14,368 bases of DNA from Nitrosopelagicus sp964511265 (GTDB lineage Archaea; Thermoproteota; Nitrososphaeria; Nitrososphaerales; Nitrosopumilaceae), in contig CAZEES010000027.1 of NCBI GenBank assembly GCA_964511265.1, forward strand, positions 1-14,368, in the 5' to 3' direction. The position numbers and the translations under genes are program-made. The notes under the pieces were generated by a model. It made no database searches. It was not told the origin of the DNA and saw only the letters and a program-made list of their open reading frames with translations. This document shows positions 7,571 through 13,145 of the stretch, in pieces; position 1 is the stretch's first letter; the number at the start of each line of letters is the position of its first letter.

Positions 7571-8620
7571 ATGGGCTCTGGAGGTTCTCAAAAAATTTTC
7601 GTTACCGTAAAATCGTATAGCAAGCGTGGGCAATTATTAAAGAGAGCAGATCTTCAAACTTTGGCTGAATCTCGCGATTTAGATGAATTAGTTACTAGAA
7701 TTAAAAATACAAAATATCTTGATGCAATGAATGTAGTAACCAAACCATTTACAGCTGAAAAACTGGAGATGGCACTTAGAACAAACTTGGCAGATGAACA
7801 GTTTAAGATCGCAAAAGCATCTGGAAACTCTAAGATTTTAGATGCATTCTTTCAGAGGTTTATCATTTCAAATCTAAAGCTAATCTTAAAGGGAAAAATT
7901 CTTGGCAAGACACAAGAAGAGATTTCAGCATACTTTAACATGCATGCTGAAGAGTTGACAAAGCAAAGAGACACTGTAGTCAAAGCACTAGTTGCAAAGG
8001 ACTTGGAAGAGGCAGTCTCATCACTTGGTTCATCTCCATTTCATGAAGAGATTGCAAAGGCAGTTGAACTATACAATGAGACCAAAAACATTCAGGCGTT
8101 TGACATCTACTTTGACAAAATGCTTTACCAAAATGTCGTGAAGGCACTACGTAGTGAAAACGACCAAGACATTTCTCATATTTATGGAATGGAAACTGAC
8201 TTTTACAATGTAATGAGTATCGTTAGAGGAAAGTTCTGGGGACTAGAAGATGACAGAATTGAGGACTTGACTGTAAGTGCAAGTGTTAACATTCCAAATC
8301 AAGTTATGGAGAGAATGATGGCAGCAGAGAGTGTTAGGGATGCAATAGACGAATTGTCAACTACAAGATACAAAGACTTGATTCCAGAGACTGAAGACGA
8401 AGTTGAAGCGATTGCAGAGTTTGAACATGCATTTGAGATGGCATACTACAAGTCAATAAACGGAGCATTCTCGAAGATGTTTAGTTTTGCAACAGTTGTT
8501 GGAATTTCAAAATTAATTGGTTATGAAGTAAGAAACATCGGGGCAATTGCATTTGCAGTTGAACAAAAGATTCCAGTTGAAACTACAATGTCAAAATTAA
8601 TCATTAAAGAAGCTGAATAA
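7571..8620 (+). CDS. atpC: A-type ATP synthase subunit C (d-type, central-stalk socket)
   Basis: Subunit C (AC39/d family) sits on the membrane rotor ring and couples it to the central stalk D/F. The 349 residues match the family's usual 340-370. The protein is almost wholly helical; recognisable parts are SKRGQLLKRADLQTLAESRDLDELV near the start (residues about 17-41), the repeated pattern in AFDIYFDKMLYQNVVKAL, and the C-terminal GYEVRNIGAIAFAVEQKIP, matching the 'E-x-x-N-x-x-x-I-x' ending of the family. There are no membrane spans, as expected. It lies 3.5 kb from atpI, separated by non-ATPase genes, and is followed after 5 bases by a membrane protein gene, so the two are probably co-transcribed. 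Confidence 0.92.
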   Translation: MGSGGSQKIFVTVKSYSKRGQLLKRADLQTLAESRDLDELVTRIKNTKYLDAMNVVTKPFTAEKLEMALRTNLADEQFKIAKASGNSKILDAFFQRFIISNLKLILKGKILGKTQEEISAYFNMHAEELTKQRDTVVKALVAKDLEEAVSSLGSSPFHEEIAKAVELYNETKNIQAFDIYFDKMLYQNVVKALRSENDQDISHIYGMETDFYNVMSIVRGKFWGLEDDRIEDLTVSASVNIPNQVMERMMAAESVRDAIDELSTTRYKDLIPETEDEVEAIAEFEHAFEMAYYKSINGAFSKMFSFATVVGISKLIGYEVRNIGAIAFAVEQKIPVETTMSKLIIKEAE

Positions 8621-8625
8621 GAGAC

Positions 8626-9102
8626 ATGGAAGATAAAGTCATTTCAAAAACCAGACCAAATGTCAAGAGAATTTTGGGCCCATACAAAGATGCAAAGGTT
8701 GACTTTCTGGCAGTTGGGTTATGGGTCAGTTCCATCTTGGCAGCCATTCTGACTGTTCCGTCAATTCTAGTCTTTGTGTATTTTTTCAGCGTTCTAGATA
8801 ACATTCTAGTCGGCGCATTGCTAGCATTTGGCATTCATTTTGCCATTTTGACCGTAGTAGATAGGATCGCAATTTTTCTGATAAATGTAATTGATGATAA
8901 GAAAAAAGGGAAAGATATTCACGGATTCATGGCTAGTGACTTTTTTACATTTGAGACGGACGAAGAAAACTTTGTAATAATGAACAACATGAGCAAGGAT
9001 GGAAGAGAAAGAAAAGACGTTTACAGTTACATGCTTGGGCATCAGATATTTCATACGGCGCTGAGCAAATATTCAGAAAACACTCCTAAACTAACTTATT
9101 AA
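8626..9102 (+). CDS. Two-helix membrane protein coupled to atpC
   Basis: A 158-residue protein of unrecognised family. Residues 1-26 are basic and cytosolic-looking (MEDKVISKTRPNVKRILGPY); two long hydrophobic spans follow at about 27-55 and 60-88 (LWVSSILAAILTVPSILVF and FGIHFAILTVVDRIAIFLI), then a hydrophilic tail of about 70 residues. The spans are joined by only a short turn, so both ends should be on the same, probably cytosolic, face. The ATG is 5 bases after the atpC stop, which strongly suggests translation from the same message. Co-transcription with a rotor subunit raises the idea of an ATP synthase assembly or accessory factor; this is inference from position only. Confidence 0.8.
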   Translation: MEDKVISKTRPNVKRILGPYKDAKVDFLAVGLWVSSILAAILTVPSILVFVYFFSVLDNILVGALLAFGIHFAILTVVDRIAIFLINVIDDKKKGKDIHGFMASDFFTFETDEENFVIMNNMSKDGRERKDVYSYMLGHQIFHTALSKYSENTPKLTY

Positions 9103-9104
9103 TT
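9096..9104 (+). promoter_or_regulatory. Possible TATA element for the Cas4-like gene
   Basis: TTATTAATT spans the stop codon (9100-9102) of the upstream membrane-protein gene and is centred 28 bases before the ATG at 9129. It allows independent transcription, although read-through from atpC is also possible. Confidence 0.4.
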
Positions 9105-9128
9105 CTAGTGGATTCTAGCTGATTTATC

Positions 9129-9785
9129 ATGATGGGAGACCGTGACTATAGAAAAGTCATAAAAAATTCAATTCAGTCAGTTGGAAGAGAACTAGACTAC
9201 AAATTTGACAAAGGCGACATAACAAAAATTCACTCAAGTGAAGTGACTGGATGTTTGAGAAGAGCATTCTATGATAGAACCGATGAAATTGAAGTAGACA
9301 GAACTAGTTTTTCAGACTTGATTGGAGGCATGTTTAGACAGTTAGAATTTGGTGCTCAACCCACAGACTTTTCATTAGAAGACATTAGTTTGGAGGCTCA
9401 AGCAGATCTGATTGCCGATGATCTAGTTATGATTTTCAGATCAATTGGGGAATTTCCAGAAAGTCCATTTGCAAAGGATTTGTTATACATCAATGCATGC
9501 CTGTGGGCATATGAAAAGAGGGAGGGAGTTTTGATTTACATTAATGGTAAGGGAGATGAGCTGTCATTTTCAGTTTCAAAGAACAAGAAAATGTTTGAAG
9601 AGACAATTAGGAGAGTTCGTGTTCTACAGAACTATCTAAATGAGAAAAAGACACCAACCTTAGAACCATCACCCGAATGTGGAAACTGTCAGTATTTTGA
9701 AAGATGTTATACAAAGAAAAAGGCCGGAAAGACGATAAACTTTTTCGGTGCAGGTAACGACTTTTTGAGCAGCATGAAAAGCTAA
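9129..9785 (+). CDS. Cas4/RecB-like PD-(D/E)XK family protein with iron-sulfur cysteines, probably degenerate active site
   Basis: 218 residues with the Cas4-type layout: one N-terminal cysteine (Cys42 in SSEVTGCLRRAFY) and three near the C-terminus (Cys184, Cys187, Cys193 in ECGNCQYFERC), the pattern that holds a 4Fe-4S cluster in Cas4, AddB and Dna2. Between them lies the nuclease-fold region: QADLIADD (Asp93, motif II), then LVMIFRS (99-105) where active family members have an acidic-x-Lys pair, then YINACLWAYEKREGVLIYING, like the Q-motif helix and following strand. The acidic-x-Lys position reads Ile-Phe-Arg, so cleavage activity is doubtful. No cas genes or repeat array lie nearby, so a CRISPR role is unlikely. 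Translation may start at 9129 or the adjacent ATG at 9132. Family call is by eye from the motifs. Confidence 0.75.
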   Translation: MMGDRDYRKVIKNSIQSVGRELDYKFDKGDITKIHSSEVTGCLRRAFYDRTDEIEVDRTSFSDLIGGMFRQLEFGAQPTDFSLEDISLEAQADLIADDLVMIFRSIGEFPESPFAKDLLYINACLWAYEKREGVLIYINGKGDELSFSVSKNKKMFEETIRRVRVLQNYLNEKKTPTLEPSPECGNCQYFERCYTKKKAGKTINFFGAGNDFLSSMKS

Positions 9786-9807
9786 GTAAAATTAACAAAA
9801 ATAAAAT

Positions 9808-9825
9808 AAAAAGAAATTTCTTTTT
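9808..9825. terminator. Bidirectional A/T palindrome terminator
   Basis: A perfect 18-base palindrome, AAAAAGAAATTTCTTTTT, in the 51-base gap between the convergent Cas4-like gene (plus) and the 37-residue membrane protein gene (minus). Both strands give a T-rich tract at the end of a weak hairpin, suiting termination in both directions. Confidence 0.65.
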
Positions 9826-9836
9826 TGGTTTTTAGT

Positions 9837-9950
9837 TTATTCGCCTGGTTCTTCTGGGTGGCCTTTGCCTCTAAGTGCAAATGTAACTACTGCTAATGCG
9901 ATTGCTACGCCAATTGCTGAACCGAATGCGGCCATATCTGCTTCTGCCAT
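9837..9950 (-). CDS. 37-residue single-span membrane protein
   Basis: An open frame on the minus strand from ATG (9948-9950) to TAA (9837-9839). The protein begins MAEADMAAFGSAIGVAIALA, continues VVTFALRGKG and ends HPEEPGE: a short acidic start, one Ala/Gly-rich membrane helix (about residues 7-26), a basic stop (RGKG) and a Pro/Glu tail. Its reality is supported by its own TATA box (26 bases from the ATG), a downstream palindromic terminator, and a coherent helix with positive-inside charge. Ala/Gly-rich one-helix proteins of this size are often accessory subunits of membrane complexes, but no partner can be named. It is not a c-ring subunit: those have at least two helices and an ion-binding carboxylate inside a helix. 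Confidence 0.72.
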   Translation of the reverse strand: MAEADMAAFGSAIGVAIALAVVTFALRGKGHPEEPGE

Positions 9951-9970
9951 GGTAAAAATCGTTTAGAAAT

Positions 9971-9981
9971 AGAATATAACG
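9971..9981 (-). promoter_or_regulatory. TATA element for the 37-residue membrane protein
   Basis: Minus-strand GTTATATTCT, core at 9973-9979, centred 26 bases before the ATG at 9950. It lies in the 65-base gap after the WHy-like gene, so the small gene appears to have its own leaderless transcript. Confidence 0.65.
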
Positions 9982-10015
9982 TGTTGTATCATAATTTTTG
10001 AAAATTGTGATACAT

Positions 10016-10567
10016 TTACCTAGTAAATTCGAATGTGATCTCGTTTTCCCCGCCTGCAGTCATTGAACTGAGGTTATAGTATGCCTCACCGGTTACTCTC
10101 CATTGTGGATCGCCATTTTCAAGTGCACTCCACAATTCAGGAATGTTTCCATCATTTTTGATGGTGAATTCATCTTTGATGGTGGTGGGTCGATCACTTA
10201 GAATTGTGAAATAGTTTGATGCGGAGACTAATCCTCCAGGGGCAGCCCTATCTCCAATTGATTTTGTTCCAATTTTCATTCCGTCTTCGTAGACATTGTA
10301 ACGAATCATCTCTAAAAGTACACCTTTGTAGTTAGGGTTCGTTACCTTAAACGAGATTTCAACATATGCGATTCTTTCATTGACATTCAAAATCTCAATA
10401 TCCTCAAGTTCAATGATTAATGGAATTAATGCAGGCATTCCGCCAGAAGAACCAATACGAACCTCACTTGATGTATCATCAATGATGGAGGTTCCCGAGT
10501 ATGCAATTGCCAGAATTACTATGGCAAATCCACCAATTACTCCGATAACGGGGATTTTGGGATTCAA
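10016..10567 (-). CDS. Membrane-anchored WHy/LEA-2-like protein
   Basis: 183 residues with an N-terminal anchor (about 5-24, IPVIGVIGGFAIVILAIAYS) and the rest probably outside the cell. Residues about 55-130 resemble the WHy (water stress and hypersensitive response)/LEA-2 fold: the beta-strand YVEISFKVTNPNYKGV with the NPN motif (77-79), followed by a strand pair around YNVYEDGMKIG and GGLVSASNYFTI. In LEA-2 proteins this NPN strand is the most conserved part. The role in archaea is not established; protein stabilisation or surface function is possible. The start is TTG at 10567: the frame has no ATG between it and the upstream TGA, and a TTTTTAT box (about 10592-10598) sits about 28 bases away. 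Family assignment rests on this motif alone. Confidence 0.75.
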   Translation of the reverse strand: MNPKIPVIGVIGGFAIVILAIAYSGTSIIDDTSSEVRIGSSGGMPALIPLIIELEDIEILNVNERIAYVEISFKVTNPNYKGVLLEMIRYNVYEDGMKIGTKSIGDRAAPGGLVSASNYFTILSDRPTTIKDEFTIKNDGNIPELWSALENGDPQWRVTGEAYYNLSSMTAGGENEITFEFTR

Positions 10568-10591
10568 TAAAAAGTTCCTATTTTTTCTTCA

Positions 10592-10613
10592 TAAAAAGGA
10601 ATCTAAAATATAG
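10592..10613. promoter_or_regulatory. Divergent TATA elements for the WHy-like gene and the 118-residue gene
   Basis: For the minus-strand gene, TTTTTAT (complement at about 10592-10598) is centred about 28 bases before the TTG at 10567. For the plus-strand gene, CTAAAATATAG (about 10603-10613) is centred 26 bases before the ATG at 10634. The second box also reads as TATA on the minus strand, so it may serve both genes. Confidence 0.55.
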
Positions 10614-10621
10614 CACTAGTG

Positions 10622-10639
10622 CTGCATAATTTTATGCAG
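10622..10639. repeat. Perfect inverted repeat over a start codon
   Basis: CTGCATAA and TTATGCAG, 8 bases each, separated by TT. The ATG of the downstream gene (10634-10636) is inside the right arm, and the predicted transcription start falls here. It could be an operator for a dimeric repressor or, if transcribed from further upstream, a hairpin hiding the start. Confidence 0.7.
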
Positions 10640-10990
10640 TATTTCCAGGCGGTTCAGCAGGGCAAAAAACGAGCAAATGAAGCCCAGATGAAGCTTTTTG
10701 AGATTGCAGGATTTGCAATGTTAACTCTAACTACAAAGAAGAAAGATGGAAAATTTTTTCCCGTAGGAGAAGAGACCTATTGTGCAGCCATAAAAAGACC
10801 AGAAGGATATGTTGTGATTTTAGTTGATGCAGATGGATATACCAAAACACAGACAAAGGACTTGGAAAAAGAAGAGGCATCAGAGATTTATTCCAAAGCT
10901 ATCGAGTCAGGAATTGAGGAATTCCCAGGAAAGCAGATTGCAATTTGGACAGAGATGTTTGATACGATTCAGTCAGACTTGGTGAGTTAA
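10634..10990 (+). CDS. Unrecognised cytosolic protein of 118 residues
   Basis: No family recognised. The protein begins MQYFQAVQQGKKRANEAQMK, an amphipathic basic helix, then a beta-rich middle (AGFAMLTLTTKKKDGKFFPV, YVVILVDADGY) and an acidic helix (LEKEEASEIYSKAIESG) before a short Trp-containing end. No signal peptide or membrane span is seen; one Cys (in EETYCAAIK). The frame is also open from a GTG at 10619, giving 123 residues, but the ATG at 10634 is preferred because the TATA box at 10603-10613 is 26 bases upstream and would place the transcription start at the ATG. The start lies inside a perfect inverted repeat, which suggests local regulation. It is divergent from the WHy-like gene. 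Confidence 0.75.
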   Translation: MQYFQAVQQGKKRANEAQMKLFEIAGFAMLTLTTKKKDGKFFPVGEETYCAAIKRPEGYVVILVDADGYTKTQTKDLEKEEASEIYSKAIESGIEEFPGKQIAIWTEMFDTIQSDLVS

Positions 10991-11063
10991 GTAATACTAA
11001 ACTTAATAATACTAGGATTAAGATATGCTAAAGTATTAAATATGACAAGATTGTTGCTTTATC
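10991..11063 (+). promoter_or_regulatory. Promoter region of the DUF6356-like gene, with TAATACTA repeats
   Basis: TAATACTA occurs twice in direct orientation (10992-10999 and 11007-11014) and AGTATTA (11032-11038) is the inverse of its first seven bases. The inverted copy overlaps the TATA-like TATTAAATAT (about 11034-11043), centred about 26 bases before the ATG at 11064. A weak hairpin, TTAAGT/ACTTAA (10987-11006), overlaps the upstream stop codon. Confidence 0.5.
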
Positions 11064-11219
11064 ATGAAAAAGAGATTGCAACATCTGAAAGAACATGATA
11101 TAGGCTATTTTGCTCACTGGAAAAGGGCAATGCAGATGAGCGTTGCATTATTCATTCATGCGTGGATACCAGACGTGCTGCAAACCTATGCAAGTGACAA
11201 GATGAAGAAGATACAGTGA
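11064..11219 (+). CDS. 51-residue DUF6356-like protein
   Basis: Reads MKKRLQHLKEHDIGYFAHWK, then RAMQMSVALFIHAWIPDVLQ and TYASDKMKKIQ. The pattern of an N-terminal HLKEHxxxYFxHW, a hydrophobic helix carrying FIHAWIP, and a closing TYAS resembles the DUF6356 family of short proteins, in which 'Y-x-x-H', 'H-x-x-x-P' and 'T-A/Y-S' are conserved; this is recognised from memory. Function of the family is unknown. The helix (about 24-40) is hydrophobic enough for membrane attachment. The ATG is about 26 bases after a TATA-like box, supporting a leaderless message. It faces pyrH with one base between stop codons; a plus-strand T-run at 11222-11229, inside the pyrH end, could terminate it. Confidence 0.7.
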   Translation: MKKRLQHLKEHDIGYFAHWKRAMQMSVALFIHAWIPDVLQTYASDKMKKIQ

Positions 11220-11220
11220 A

Positions 11221-11904
11221 TTATTTTTTTGGAATAAGAATTTCAGTTCCAACTGCTCCACCCTTGATTGCTTTTTCAAGAGTTTTGATGTCAGATTTAA
11301 TCACTCTGGTTTTGATTTTAGAGCGTTCAATAATTTTGAGTGCTACTATATCCATCAAGTCATAGCCACCAGCTACGGAATCCTCATGGATGAGAAGTTT
11401 TTTCAAATTTTTCATCTCAATTGTCTTGAAGAGTTTGGCCTTTGAGTTTTTGTTAGGATCAGAGTCATAAATTCCAGAGACGTCAGTCGCATTGAGAAAT
11501 TGTGTTGCGTCAATCTTTTCAGCAATTAGTGCTGCAGTGCCGTTTGTTGACTGGCCTGGATGTAGACCTCCTGCCACAACAATCAGACCGCTATCTACTG
11601 CTTGCTTTGCCTCTCGCAGAGTGGTTGGAGGATGTGGATATGCTTTGGTTTTTAGCGCATAGATGAGAAGTTTTGCATTAAGTCTTGATATCTCAATTCC
11701 CAGTTCATCTAATGTCGATTCGTCAGCGCCAGAAGAGCGGGCATGTGTAATATAATGGCGTGCAATTTTTCCACCACCTGCCACTATGATTGGCTGGTAT
11801 GTCTTGCTAATCTTTACTAGAAATCTAGCATAGTCTTTGAGGAGTTTTACATTTTCCATTGCAAAGACCTTGCCTGAAAATTTGATAACAATTCTTTTCT
11901 TCAT
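11221..11904 (-). CDS. pyrH: UMP kinase, archaeal type
   Basis: Phosphorylates UMP to UDP with ATP, the step leading to UTP and CTP; amino-acid-kinase fold, cytosolic. The 227 residues match archaeal UMP kinases. Visible motifs: the phosphate-binding start IKFSGKVF (Lys8, Gly11), IIVAGGGKIARHY (39-51), GLHPGQSTNGTAAL (113-126), and the nucleotide-binding ATDVSGIYDSDP (139-150) with KAKLFKTI following. It is last of a three-gene unit: the ATG is 2 bases after the HD gene stop, and a GGTGA Shine-Dalgarno-like sequence lies about 10 bases upstream inside the end of that gene, so translation uses a classic ribosome site rather than a leaderless start. Confidence 0.93.
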   Translation of the reverse strand: MKKRIVIKFSGKVFAMENVKLLKDYARFLVKISKTYQPIIVAGGGKIARHYITHARSSGADESTLDELGIEISRLNAKLLIYALKTKAYPHPPTTLREAKQAVDSGLIVVAGGLHPGQSTNGTAALIAEKIDATQFLNATDVSGIYDSDPNKNSKAKLFKTIEMKNLKKLLIHEDSVAGGYDLMDIVALKIIERSKIKTRVIKSDIKTLEKAIKGGAVGTEILIPKK

Positions 11905-11906
11905 TT

Positions 11907-13145
11907 TTACAGTTCACCAAGAATTGATTTTGCAGCAATTTCAACTTTGTTTCTATTCTTTTGTTGAGTATATGCTCTAAGAATATTCATTTTTCCAGAC
12001 ATTGACGAAACTAGAGGAATCTCAGATATCGGAATAGTCTTTGGAATTACTTTGCTTCCTTCCTTTTTGATCAGGATTATAGAGCTTGATTCTTTCTTTG
12101 ATGGAGCAAGGGGCATGGAATGGGTGGTGGAAGTATCTATGAAAATTTGACTTTCTGGTAAGTTTGATTTCTTTGCAATGTCTTCTCGGAATTGCTTTAG
12201 TTTTTTTCTGCCAAATGACTTTTTGCCGGAGATAGTTTTCTCAAATACGCATTTGAAGAGTTTTCTGTCCTGATAGTCGGTCGCAATTTTTTTGGCTGCC
12301 TTCAATTCGGAGGTGTCTTCTGGAAGCGACGTCAATTGTTGTAAGATGGTATCATCTGTCTGCATTACATATTCTTCGGCGTTCATTGCGCTCAGCCCAA
12401 GATGATCATCGGCCAAACTCATTGCCTCAAGCAGCATCACCTCTCCTGCACGGACGGTCTTGTGGAAGTAGACTGCCTTGAACATCTGAAATCGAGAGAT
12501 CATCATGGTCTCAAAATTTACCAAAGCCGAGCTTTGCAGAGCCAGTTTGTTTTTGTAAACCTCGAAGGAGTTTGTAATTCTATTGTGATCAATTTTTGCA
12601 TGCTCTGCACCTGTGAAATAGCCGTCTCTCAAGAGATAGTCCATCATATCTGCAGAAAGGGCGCCAGAGATTATCTCATTTTCAAACTGTTTGTTTCCCT
12701 CACCAACTGCCAGGCGGTTTATTTTTTTCTTGTCTGTTGTTTTGGAGATGATATCGCCAATTTCAGATTTTAGAATTATTTGTTTTCCGATCTGCTCATG
12801 TGTAATGCGCTTTTTTTTCTGCAATACTTCTTCAAATAGATGTGAGAATGGTCCATGTCCAATGTCATGTAGTAGGGCTGCCAGTCTTATGTCATCGGCA
12901 TCTGCCGCAGGCATCTGTCCCTTTGATGAGAGTGAGTTTGCAGCCATTCCAGCAATATGCATTACACCAAGCGAGTGCTCGAACCGTGTGTGCTGTGCTC
13001 CGGGATATGTCAGATGCGCACCAGACAACTGCTTGATTCTTCTCAGTCTTTGAAAGACTGGAGTGTCAATAATTTTCTGTTCAGTATTGTTAAGACGAAT
13101 GAAATCATGAATTGGATCTGTAATCTCTAGAAATTTTTTTTTCAT
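11907..13145 (-). CDS. HD-domain phosphohydrolase, SAMHD1/dGTPase-like
   Basis: 412 residues of the HD family that includes SAMHD1 and bacterial dNTP triphosphohydrolases, which split dNTPs into nucleoside and triphosphate. The N-terminus has the family opening ITDPIHDFIRLNNTEQKIID (8-27) and TPVFQRLRRIKQLSGAHLTYPGA. Metal-binding residues are all visible: His57 (TRFEHSLGV), His93-Asp94 (LLHDIGHGPFSH) and Asp166 (SADMMDYLLRDGYFTG), so it should be catalytic. Residues about 240-412 are a less conserved, Lys-rich region that could oligomerise or bind nucleotide or nucleic acid. The ATG overlaps the tmk stop by 4 bases (ATGA), and pyrH follows after 2 bases, which supports a dNTP substrate. Other nucleotides or oligonucleotides cannot be ruled out. 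Confidence 0.9.
   Translation of the reverse strand: MKKKFLEITDPIHDFIRLNNTEQKIIDTPVFQRLRRIKQLSGAHLTYPGAQHTRFEHSLGVMHIAGMAANSLSSKGQMPAADADDIRLAALLHDIGHGPFSHLFEEVLQKKKRITHEQIGKQIILKSEIGDIISKTTDKKKINRLAVGEGNKQFENEIISGALSADMMDYLLRDGYFTGAEHAKIDHNRITNSFEVYKNKLALQSSALVNFETMMISRFQMFKAVYFHKTVRAGEVMLLEAMSLADDHLGLSAMNAEEYVMQTDDTILQQLTSLPEDTSELKAAKKIATDYQDRKLFKCVFEKTISGKKSFGRKKLKQFREDIAKKSNLPESQIFIDTSTTHSMPLAPSKKESSSIILIKKEGSKVIPKTIPISEIPLVSSMSGKMNILRAYTQQKNRNKVEIAAKSILGEL

Noticed and set aside
9129..9785. CRISPR-Cas locus implied by the Cas4-like gene
   Set aside because: No repeat-spacer pattern and no other cas gene occur in the window; the gene looks like a stand-alone chromosomal member.
9837..9950. 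The 37-residue protein as ATP synthase c-ring subunit
   Set aside because: It has only one helix and no carboxylate inside it, so it cannot form the ion-binding ring.
10380..10613. 77-codon plus-strand frame across the WHy-like gene start
   Set aside because: Antisense to a supported gene and running through the divergent promoter; no TATA box at the expected distance.
10619..10633. GTG start extending the 118-residue protein by five residues
   Set aside because: It lies too close to the TATA box (about 11 bases), while the ATG at 10634 has the correct spacing.
12402..13053. Two plus-strand open frames of 120-123 codons opposite the HD gene
   Set aside because: They overlap each other and the conserved HD motifs on the other strand; the peptides are Cys/Ser-rich with no recognisable pattern.
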